From positions 24,800,001 through 24,864,000 of the forward strand of contig OZ231126.1 in NCBI GenBank assembly GCA_965153355.1: a stretch of DNA of 64,000 nucleotides, read 5' to 3'. Below the pieces are notes generated by a model, which was not told the DNA's origin, did no database searches, and saw only the letters and a program-made list of their open reading frames with translations. The translations under genes and the position numbers were made by a program. The DNA is from Flaccisagitta enflata. Taxonomy: Eukaryota; Chaetognatha; Sagittoidea; Aphragmophora. Positions 50,237 through 58,274 of this stretch are shown piece after piece; position 1 is the stretch's first letter; each line of letters starts with the position of its first letter.

Positions 50237-50799
50237 ACAGGGTGAGCAAAAAATTTTGCACAACTCTGATAAAGCATTGAAAAATATTGCAATGCAGTGC
50301 AAATATCCTCATGATATGAATCAAATACCTTATTATGGTAATTTAGAACACTAATGAGCCATTACTGTAGGCTATAGGCAATAGATGAGGTCTGGAAAAT
50401 GAATTATCATGATGGTCATATGCAGTTTATGTGCCATAATTTTGACTGTTTCCTTGATCAAGTGGCATTGGTTTTTCTTTATTTTGTCTGACAATTCTGA
50501 TCCCCCTGACCCAATCCTCAGTTGGTATGACTATCTGACATTAAGGTAACATGTTTTATATGACAATGACTGGCAGTGGACGCCATGCATGAGGAAAATA
50601 CTAGACGAAGTGGAGATTTCATCTCTTCAAAATAGGCCGGTAAAATTCTTGCAAAATCTGACTGTCCGTTTTAACTTTGATGCCTCCTAATGGGAACAGC
50701 AATTGGAAAAGTGAATGACGGCCCATACTACTGTCCAATAGAACTAATTGTGCTGTTTCTCTACTCATATGTTTGTGCAAAATTTTTTGCTCACCCTGT
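50237..50799 (+). mobile_element. MITE with ACAGGGTGAGC ends, copy 3
   Basis: The tips ACAGGGTGAGCAAAAAATTT and AAATTTTTTGCTCACCCTGT are exact inverse copies, with TA at 50235-50236 and 50800-50801. 563 bp. The best-preserved termini of the three copies. Confidence 0.88.
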
Positions 50800-51059
50800 T
50801 AGTTGAAAGGTATAGAATAAAAGATTTTTTCATAAATGAAGAAGGAAAACTCAGGGGTGTATATTACCCGATTCAAGAACACTCAATTTCCGATTATGAT
50901 GGCGACAATGGGCTAAATTTGTTGATTCTTGTTAGCATAACATTCCCTGAAAATTTTATGGTCCTTAATGAAGTAAACCAAAAAGCATATTGGGTTTGAA
51001 ATTCTAAGAAATATGGCAAATATGAGAGATATTTTTTTTTTAGTTTCAATCTTGGCTTA

Positions 51060-51082
51060 GAGTGTGTGTATGTTTGTGTGTA

Positions 51083-51126
<44 letters not shown>

Positions 51127-51194
51127 CATTGGTACCTTTGAGTGTGTCATTATTTAGAAGCCTCAAATCAGCCCTTCTAAGCATTTAATCAATT

Positions 51195-51277
<83 letters not shown>

Positions 51278-51350
51278 CTCAATGGTGCCTTTGAGTGTGT
51301 CATTATTCAGTAGCCTCAAATCAGCCATCCTAAGCATTTAATCAGTTCTT
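51060..51350 (+). repeat. Tandem duplication around (TG)n runs
   Basis: A TG run followed by GGT(A/G)CCTTTGAGTGTGTCAT and AGCCTCAAATCAGCC occurs twice, about 160 bp apart. Confidence 0.8.
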
Positions 51351-51629
51351 TCAGGCCTAAAAGTACTCTCCACTTGGCTCTCTTACATAGGGCACAACAG
51401 CAAATTCTTTTATTTACCATCAACTAGCTGGACAATTTTTGACCTTGCTATGAGTTTCTGTTTCAAGCAATTAAGATTCAATAATACTTGTTGGATCCCA
51501 AGAATCAGGTCCTTTAATCAAAATGGGACAGACCTCTCAAGCACGGGATGTTTTAGATTTTGTTGTCTTTCTGGACCTCCTAAACCTCAAATCCGCTTTG
51601 AGCCCTCTAGCCTCACCAAAATCAGCCTT

Positions 51630-52412
51630 CAGGTTTTTGGGCAGCGACCCCTAAGGGGACAAAGTCCTGTGGAACATGGGGGACTTTCGTTGATACTACT
51701 GTCCGTTCTTTTGTTACTTCTTCCCCCCAGGCCCTCTCAGGCCTGAAATTTGCTTTCTCAGGCCTAAAATCTGCCCTCTTAGGCCCGATATATGCCCTCT
51801 TAGACCTTGAATCTGCCCTCTCAGGCCTGAAATTTGCCCTTTCAGAGCTGAAACCTGTCCTCTCAGGCCTTAAATTTGCCCTCTTAGGACTGAAATATGC
51901 CCTCTCAGATTCAACTTTGTTGCTGCTTTTTGGGCAGCGGCCCCGAAGGGGATGAAGTCCTGTAGAACGCAGGAAGACTTTTGATCATCCATTCATTCGT
52001 TTGTTTGTCCAATCATTTGTAAGTCCCCCCAGACCTTCTCAGGCCTGAAATCTGCCCTCTCAGGCCTGAAATCTGCCCTCTTAGGCTTGGAATCTGCCCT
52101 CTCAGGCATTAAATCTGCCCTCTCAGGCCTGAAATCTGCTTACTCAGGCCTGAAACCTGTCCTCTCAGTCCTTAAATCTACTTTTGCAGATCCAAGGTTT
52201 GAGAGGGCAGATTTCAGGCCTGACAGGGCAGCTTTCAGGCCTGAGAAGGCCTGGGGGACTACTAAATGAATGGACTAACAAAAGTCTCGTGTTCTACAAG
52301 ACTTCATCCCCTTTGGGGCTGCTGCCCTAGTTCCTCTCATTCTAATTTACAATGATGCAAAGCAGGGTAATGGGTATCGCTGACCACTTATTGCCCTTGG
52401 GCGACCTGTTGG
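51630..52412. mobile_element. Foldback with 21-bp minisatellite cores
   Basis: Two left arms start near 51637 and 51930 (GGGCAGCG(A/G)CCCC, GTCCTGT(G/A)GAAC). The cores at about 51725-51910 and 52030-52265 are units of the AGGCCTGAAATCTGCCCTCTC type (21 bp). The second core inverts near 52200. The right arm at 52280-52412 has TTCTACAAGACTTCATCCCC and GGGTATCGCTGACCAC, ending CCCTTGGGCGACC. Confidence 0.78.
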
Positions 52413-52499
52413 CTCTTACATATTCATAATTACAATATCTTTGCATTCAAGCCATATTTTGGACAAATTTGATCTATTTTGAACAGTTATCTAACGGTT

Positions 52500-52920
52500 C
52501 ATTGGACTTGTGCCAAATTTCCTGCTCAGGGTGTTCATAGGCTTCTCAGGCTTCAAATCAGGCCTGAAATTAGCCTTCTCAGGCCTCATATTAAGCTTCT
52601 CAGGTCTCTTAGGACTAATTCAACCCTATCAGACCTCAAATTAGCTCTTTTAGGGCTAGAATCAGAACTAAGGGGAATCAGCCCTCTCAGGCCCGGAATC
52701 AGTCCTCTCAGGCCTGGAATCAGCCCTGATAGGTCTCTAACAAGCCCTTGCAGGCTTCTTATTATCCCTCTTGGATTCCAAGGCCACAAATTATAGATGG
52801 AGAGGACAGACAAATGAACCCCTGCTGCCTTGCTTCCCTCCACTCAAATATACAGGCAAACAAAGCAGGGCAATGGGTATCGCTAACGGCACATTACCCT
52901 TATCAGCTTTCTTGTACCTC
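52500..52920. mobile_element. Minisatellite core with right arm remnant
   Basis: Units such as CTCAGGCCTGGAATCAGCC at about 52540-52770 are followed by AGCAGGGCAATGGGTATCGC and ACATTACCCTTATCAGC. Confidence 0.65.
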
Positions 52921-53320
52921 AACCAGGTTTGTTCCGCCCTGAAGCAGATCTGTGGTCTTAATAAGGCCTTGAAGCAGCGCTCTCGCCATCCATGATTGGA
53001 GGCCTTGGTCTGGATAGGAGCTTTAGGTGTAAGAGAAATGACGAGATTGAAAGAAATTTCAGGCCTATGGTGGTTATTTAAAAGACTGTAAGAGCTGATT
53101 TCAAGCATTAGTATGTTGAATGAGGGTAAGCCTAGGGGGACAGATAGATTGACAGAAGTGTGAAAATTTCCCCCCCCCCCCATGTCCTACAGAACATCAT
53201 GACCTAGACAGTAGATTTGGGGTTTGGAGGTACCCCAAATAGCTGGGATTCTTGAAAGGTCTGATTTGAGGTTTGACAGGAACTCACCTAATACAATTAC
53301 ACAAATACACGCACACACAC

Positions 53321-53395
<75 letters not shown>

Positions 53396-53639
53396 AACAC
53401 ACACACACACACACAAACACACACTCTAAGCCAAGATTGAAACTGAAAAAAAAAACACAAAAAAGATCTCTCATATTTTATATATTTTTTAGAATTTCAA
53501 ACCCAATATGCTTTTTGGTTTAGTTCATTAAGGACAATGAAATTTTCAGAGAATGTTATGCTAACAAGAATCAACAAATTTAGCCCATTGTCGCCATCCT
53601 AATCGAAAATTGAGTGTTCCTGTATATTCTTGAGTGGCT

Positions 53640-53890
53640 TTTGATTTTTTTCCCCCCCTGCCTTTGATTTTCTTCCCCGCGACACGTCATGTCGCATGAT
53701 TTTCTTCCCCATATAGGAATAAAACTATGTGGTTAAGGTTTAAATAGTGTTTAATTGTGTTTTACTAATTGAGTTTTATGATTTAGTACTGTAAGAAGTT
53801 ATATTTTCCCCAAATTTCCTTTTTTCCTCTTTTTTCCCCCTTTGATTTCCATCCCCATCTCCAGAATATAAAGGCCTGTAAAAACTTATT
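53640..53890. repeat. Poly-C bounded repeat, second copy
   Basis: It shares GCCTTTGATTTTCTTCCCCG and the GATTTTCTTCCCC wording with 6508-6850, and ends near ATAAAGGCCTGT. It abuts the 2.7 kb foldback. Confidence 0.6.
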
Positions 53891-53997
53891 GCAATAACTA
53901 ATGACAGCTACAAAATTATATCAATATCTATATTATCAATTTTTGTCATGAATAAACTTTTGTATGACTTGAATAAGTGTTGTAGTGAAATACTCAA

Positions 53998-54203
53998 CAA
54001 TGTAGAAGCGGAAGCGGAAGTGGAAGCGGAAGCGGAAGCAGAAGCTGTGCCCTCTAAAATGGTGGAAGCGGAAGCAGAAGCGGAAGCTATGCTTTTTGAA
54101 ATAGTGGAAGCGGAAGGGGAAGCGGAAGCTGTTAATTTCTGAATATGCCAATTGGCAGTGGAGGCGGAAGCGGTCCAAAAATCTACCGCTTCTGCATCTC
54201 TAG
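53998..54203 (+). repeat. (GGAAGC)n hexamer block with inverted tail
   Basis: GGAAGC/GAAGCG hexamers in three clusters are separated by ~30 bp. The tail CTACCGCTTCTGCATCTCTAG is inverse to the start AGAGATGCGGAAGCGG of the 20.6 and 22.4 kb blocks. The inverted tips suggest a mobile element. The Glu/Ala-rich frames here are repeat translations. Confidence 0.7.
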
Positions 54204-54407
54204 TGGAAAGAGATAGTATGGAAAAGTCGCTGTGACACTCAAAAGTTTCTTTCACCAGGAACTTATTTGTTTCAATGATATAAATTCTGATAGAGACATT
54301 CTTCAACGTCGGGAGCTCATTCATTCTTTCACTCGAATTGGTCTACAGTAGCCTAAAAGTATTATTGCTAGCACTAAAAGTTTCTACTCGACATTGTGGG
54401 TGCAAAA

Positions 54408-56160
54408 ATGTCTTGTGCGGTTGCAATCTGTTTCATCGTCATAGTTTTGACATCAACCTCCAGTTATGGTAAGTCTGAAAATAGTAAGCAAAATGTTTGA
54501 GAACAAGGCCGGATACACGGCTACCAAAGTCGCGTGCGGTGGGCAGGGGCCATATTTGAGGTCGCCAGACCGTTTGGGCAGGAGCAGTGAGGTCAAAGAA
54601 CTAAAAACAAAAAGAAAGTAAAGTGTGGCCGGCCGACTGACCGACCGACCCACCGACCCACCGACCCACCGACCCACCGACCGACCGACCGACCGACCGA
54701 CCGACGGACAAAGCAAGTTGTAGAGTCGCGTGCACGCGACAAAAAAGGGGTTCGAATAGTATAAGACCGTGATTGCGTTTGTTAGGCTTTGGTTGCGTGT
54801 ATTATGACTTCTTGAATTTTTTTCTTAGCCGGGCGAGTGAACGACGGTGTCATCATCGACCAAATATTTGAGCAACTTGGAAAAATGGCAACAAACACGA
54901 AAGACAAGTTCGAAAATATGGATAAAAAGTTGAAACAAGTGAATGAAAACTTGGATGACAAATTCAAACAATTGGATAAAAAACTTGAAGAATTGAAAAA
55001 AGGTACAGTAGATTCCGTCTAGACTTGAGATGGGGGGGGCGGGGGGGGGGGCAAGCATTATTGGGAGACAAATGTTACCAAGACACTAATATATAGAATA
55101 CAGACTTATTAAAACGTGTTTTATTCCCTATGATTGTTGGTTGCTGGAAACACCTGTCCATGTATTCCCGCTAAAATATCAAAATTTATAATAGAAGACG
55201 CAAAACTGAATATGGAAACGATTTTAGAACGGACACGTGAACTTGCCGTGTCGGTTGGTTGGTCTGTCAGTCTCTCGGTCTGTCGGTCCATCAGGCACTT
55301 TTTTGTATTTTTAGGTTTTTCGCCCCTGCTCACCCGTCCGCGACTGAGGGGGGGGGAGTGTATATGGCCATGTTATTTAATCTTATGCCATTTCTTAACA
55401 AAGCTAGAATGACCAGCAACGTCGCATTTGAAAGATCACAGAGCTTTCAAACGGACATGGGTTTTCTATAGATTAAGCCTTGAGTAATGCCTAAATTAGC
55501 CTAACAAGTTGTTCCGTATTTTCTCTTTTTTGCTAAGGTTACATGGATTGTTTTGACTGAATTGTTACAACCTCGAGTATGAACATTTCATATGACTAAT
55601 TCACCTCCAATATGAATTTGTCGTGAGCACTAAAATCGCGCAGATAACCAAGATAATAGCACTCTCACCCTCTCTCTTTCATGTCTTAACCAGCTTCATG
55701 CGGCATGAATGCAAGCCTCATTGAATATGAAGGACATGCCGATGCTGATAGCATTTGGCATTCAAGTCATGGTGCCGCAAACGCTTTCAAACCGCAAACC
55801 AACAACTCACCTTACGCGAGCGCTCGAAACCGGGTCCCGGCAACGGTTTGGTACAGATTCAACGACAAAAAGGTTGTATCAAGGATATCCATCACGTCTA
55901 GAAAACATTCGGGCCACTGGAGGGATCAATCACCCAAATCGATCACCGTTGTTGCGTCTGATGATTGCATAGCATGAAAATACCTTGGATATTGGGATGA
56001 TCTTGGATTTAGTGCCCCTGCACAAACCAAGACCATCAACATCCCATGTGATCGTCAAGGATCCTACCAGTGTTATGGAATCAAGACGGTACAAAGACGA
56101 GGAGGTTGTGGTGTTGGTTGTGGGTGTGTATCGTTTGTGGACGTCAAGATGTACGGTTAA
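54408..56160 (+). CDS. Secreted protein: signal peptide, coiled coil, discoidin-like domain; in-frame TGA
   Basis: A three-exon model with consistent phases: 54408-54468 (donor GTAAGT), 54829-55002 (acceptor TTTCTTAG, donor GTACAG) and 55694-56160 (acceptor TTAACCAG). Both introns are phase 1. Exon 1 encodes MSCAVAICFIVIVLTSTSSY, a classic signal peptide. Exon 2 encodes a Lys/Glu-rich heptad segment (about residues 30-75, KKLKQVNENLDDKFKQLDKK), likely an oligomerising coiled coil. Exon 3 encodes about 155 residues with ATVWYRFNDKKVVSRISITS, SPKSITVVASDDC and a Cys-rich end (VSFVDVKMYG), resembling F5/8C or galactose-binding-like domains. Codon 173 (55975-55977) is TGA; the same frame stays open for 60 more codons to TAA at 56158-56160. 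It may be a mutated Trp codon, a recent pseudogene, a recoded stop or a sequence error. Expected to be extracellular. The domain name is by eye only. Confidence 0.72.
54504..54746 (+). mobile_element. Hairpin-ended repeat, GTGC type, in intron 1
   Basis: The order is AAGGCCGGATACACGGCTAC, GTCGCGTGCGGTGGGCAGGG, a CCGACCGACC core, and the end GAGTCGCGTGCACGCGAC. The subterminal GTCGCGTGC and the terminal GCACGCGAC are exact complements. It sits wholly within the intron. Confidence 0.85.
55003..55185 (+). mobile_element. Half MITE (CAGTAGAT family) abutting a splice donor
   Basis: TACAGTAGATTCCGTCTAGA onward matches the left arm of 25903-26465, through ATAGAATACA, TTATTCCCTATGATTGTTGG and TTGCTGGAAACACCTGTCCA-like wording. 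The TA that would be its target duplication (55004-55005) overlaps the splice donor GTACAG of exon 2. The right arm is absent. Confidence 0.7.
55237..55370 (-). mobile_element. Partial hairpin-ended repeat, GGAC type, in intron 2
   Basis: It runs from ACTTGCCGTGTCGGTTGG through a GTCTGTCGGTCC core to CGCCCCTGCTCACCCGTCCG and GCGACTGA. It retains the box but has lost its clean end (GTGTATATGGCC). Confidence 0.6.
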
Positions 56161-56211
56161 AGGCATGATAATAATGTTTTTAGAGTTGAAAATTTGAGGG
56201 TAAGGGCTTTG

Positions 56212-56217
56212 AATAAA
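56212..56217 (+). terminator. Polyadenylation signal AATAAA
   Basis: AATAAA lies 52 bp after the TAA stop of the secreted-protein gene, a normal distance. It supports the reading that the transcript runs past the internal TGA. Confidence 0.5.
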
Positions 56218-56323
56218 ATGAATGTTTTTAGGGGCAAGAGAATCACGTCTCCAAACTACTCGTTATTTACATTTTTGTTTGAAACTTTCATTGGTCTGAG
56301 TTGAGCATTTTATTTACAACATC

Positions 56324-56545
56324 AAGGCCGGATACACGACGACCCCAGTCGCGTGCGGGTGGGCAGGGGCCGTATTTGAGGTCAGTGGAGCATTTGGGAA
56401 GGAGCAGTAAGGCCGAGAACCCCGTAAACGCCGAGAAAGTAAAGTGAGATGGACGGACCGACGTACCGATGGACCGACGGACCAACAGACCAACGGACGG
56501 ACCGACAAAGCGGGGTGTAGAGTCGCGTAGCACGCGACTAAAAAG
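56324..56545 (+). mobile_element. Hairpin-ended repeat, GTGC type
   Basis: Complete copy: AAGGCCGGATACACGACGAC, GTCGCGTGCGGGTGGGCAGG, a GGACCGACGTACCGATGG core, and the end GAGTCGCGTAGCACGCGACT. The hairpin loop here is TAGCA, and its 3' arm still complements the subterminal motif. Confidence 0.85.
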
Positions 56546-56904
56546 TTATTTCAGCTGGACCTCAGATCAATTGATTGTTTTCTTTCTTTTATTAAGACGT
56601 TTTTATTTGTCTCATCTGCATCAAACTGTTTGAGCTCCACATGACAGATTGGTCTGAAGTGGACCATAATTTGATACTTCTTATTTGAGACAACGCTAGG
56701 ATCTGTAGTTAAGGTGATTTAGAAATGAGAGCAAATAGAAAATGATTTCAAGGGATTTTGTTACAGTCAATATAGAAAATGAACAGAAACAAGTAAAAGG
56801 GATTATAAATTTGCATTCATTATAGGCGGAGTTTCGTTAGTGGCGGGTCCGGGAGAGCGGGGTTCAACTGTATAAATTTGAAACCAATCGCATAAGCGGT
56901 GGAT
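56546..56904. other. No gene; MITE traces
   Basis: TTAGAAATGAGAGCAA (about 56720) recurs at 15390 and 63390. GAGCGGGGTTCAACTGTATA (56852-56873) is the end of the pogo-like MITE of 11397-11573. Confidence 0.4.
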
Positions 56905-57113
56905 TTTTAGTCGCGTGCTACGCGACTCTACACCCCGCTTTGTCCGTCCGTCCGTCCGTCGGTCCGTCGGTCCGTCGGTCCGTCCGTCACACTTTACTTT
57001 TTTTGGGTTTTTGGGATTTTTGGCTTCACTGCTCCTGCCCAAATGATCTGGTGACCACAATTATGGCCCCTGCCCACCCGCACGCGACTGGGGTAGCCGT
57101 GTATCCGGCCTTG
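56905..57113 (-). mobile_element. Hairpin-ended repeat, GTGC type
   Basis: Complete reversed copy: TTTTTAGTCGCGTGCTACGC, a GTCCGTCCGTCG core, CCTGCCCACCCGCACGCGAC, and the end GTGTATCCGGCCTTG. With 56324-56545 it forms an inverted pair 360 bp apart. Confidence 0.85.
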
Positions 57114-57117
57114 TTTT

Positions 57118-57375
57118 TCTGCTAGCAGAGAGCAGAAAAAATATTTTTCTGCTAGCACTACTAGCAGTACACCGTCTTCGGATCGGACTGTAGAATGCAA
57201 AACCTTTATAGCTCCCAAACCATTTGGAAAAAAATCATGAAATTTTCAGTGAATATTGGTAAAATGTGATAACGGGCACGCCTTTAGCGGTAAATCGGCA
57301 ATATCGGTCAAAAATGTTGGGCCAAAATGACTTTAAGCTCCTTGTTAGCGGTGAACTGACTGTAGCCCATCGAGG
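57118..57375. repeat. GCTAGC-rich block and dispersed repeat
   Basis: CTGCTAGCAG palindromes occur at 57119-57168, then TACACCGTCTTCGGATCGGA and AATGCAAAACCTTTATAGCT. The latter part is inverted at 62170-62285. CTGCTAGCAG-type clusters recur at 63270-63365. Confidence 0.65.
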
Positions 57376-57459
57376 TTAATCACTAATCCCCACTTTGATT
57401 TTGACCGGAGACACCCAAGCAGTTTCGGCGAAACACAAGTGGCGGAGAGAAACTCAGGG

Positions 57460-57465
<6 letters not shown>

Positions 57466-57530
<65 letters not shown>
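57466..57530 (+). repeat. (GA)n microsatellite
   Basis: About 65 bp of GA. Confidence 0.93.
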
Positions 57531-57532
<2 letters not shown>

Positions 57533-57617
57533 CAACCCACGATTGAGGAATTTTTCAGCAATTCAATCATTTTTTTCCATAGCGTGGAAGATGCATTTCT
57601 TCCACGATCAGCCATCT

Positions 57618-57965
57618 TTTTAGTCGCGTGCACGCGACTCTACAACCCGCTTTGTCGGTCCGTCCGTCCGTCGGTCCGTCCGTCCGTCCGTCTGTCCGTC
57701 CGTCACACTTTACTTTTTTGTAATATAACGTCAACTCTTAGGCCATTTTAAGTCATTTAAAGTCATTTATAGTTATTCTAAGTCATTTTGAGTTATTTTA
57801 AGTCATTTTAAGTTATTTTAAGTCATTTTTGCTCATAAGGTTTTTTAGTCATTTTAAGTCAATTTTGGTCATTTTAGGTCATTCTAAGTCATTGAAAGTC
57901 ATTCTAAGTCATTCTAAGTCATTCTTTGTCTGTAAGTCTCGCACGCGACTTATAGGTGTTGGCCT
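57618..57965 (-). mobile_element. Hairpin-ended repeat with AGTCATTTTA minisatellite
   Basis: It runs in reverse from TTTTTAGTCGCGTGCACGCG through a CCGTCCGTCGG core, then about 18 units of the AGTCATTTTA type (57739-57930), to GTCTCGCACGCGACTTATAG and GTGTT. It shows the uninterrupted arrangement of the split copy at 30160-30937. Confidence 0.75.
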
Positions 57966-58046
57966 TGTTTTTCTCTTGCCAATTTCAAGCAATGTATTAC
58001 AATAATAGAACTCCAACTTAACAGAAGTAATGCAGCGTTCATGTTT

Positions 58047-58198
58047 TTAGTCGCAGACACGCAACTGTACACCTTGCCGTGTCGGTCGGTCTGTCTGTTG
58101 GTCCGTCCGTTGGTCAAATTTCTGAATTACGAGCGGTTTTCGCATTACTGCTCCTGCCCAACCGTCTGCCACTGGATTGCCATGTATCCGGCCTTGTT
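58047..58198 (-). mobile_element. Hairpin-ended repeat, GGAC type with AGAC/GTCT change
   Basis: It reads in reverse TTTTTAGTCGCAGACACGCA to CCCAACCGTCTGCCACTGG and CATGTATCCGGCCTTG. On its own strand the subterminal motif has GCAGAC and the terminal arm GTCTGC, whereas relatives have GCGGAC and GTCCGC. The change is matched at both ends. Confidence 0.8.
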
Positions 58199-58274
58199 AT
58201 TCCTAATTCTATCTTTTGGTCTTTCTGTTAGTCTGTCTTTCTCTGGTATATCGTCCCTGATTTTGGCCATGGTA

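Larger units (their letters stand above)
50873..53613. mobile_element. 2.7 kb foldback containing TG/CA repeats and minisatellites
   Basis: The left arm 50873-51065 (AAGAACACTCAATTTCCGAT ... CAATCTTGGCTTAGAGTGTG) recurs inverted at 53425-53613, including the microsatellites: TG at 51083-51125 and 51199-51276, and CA at 53325-53440. Between them are three minisatellite/foldback cores. Non-coding. Confidence 0.7.
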
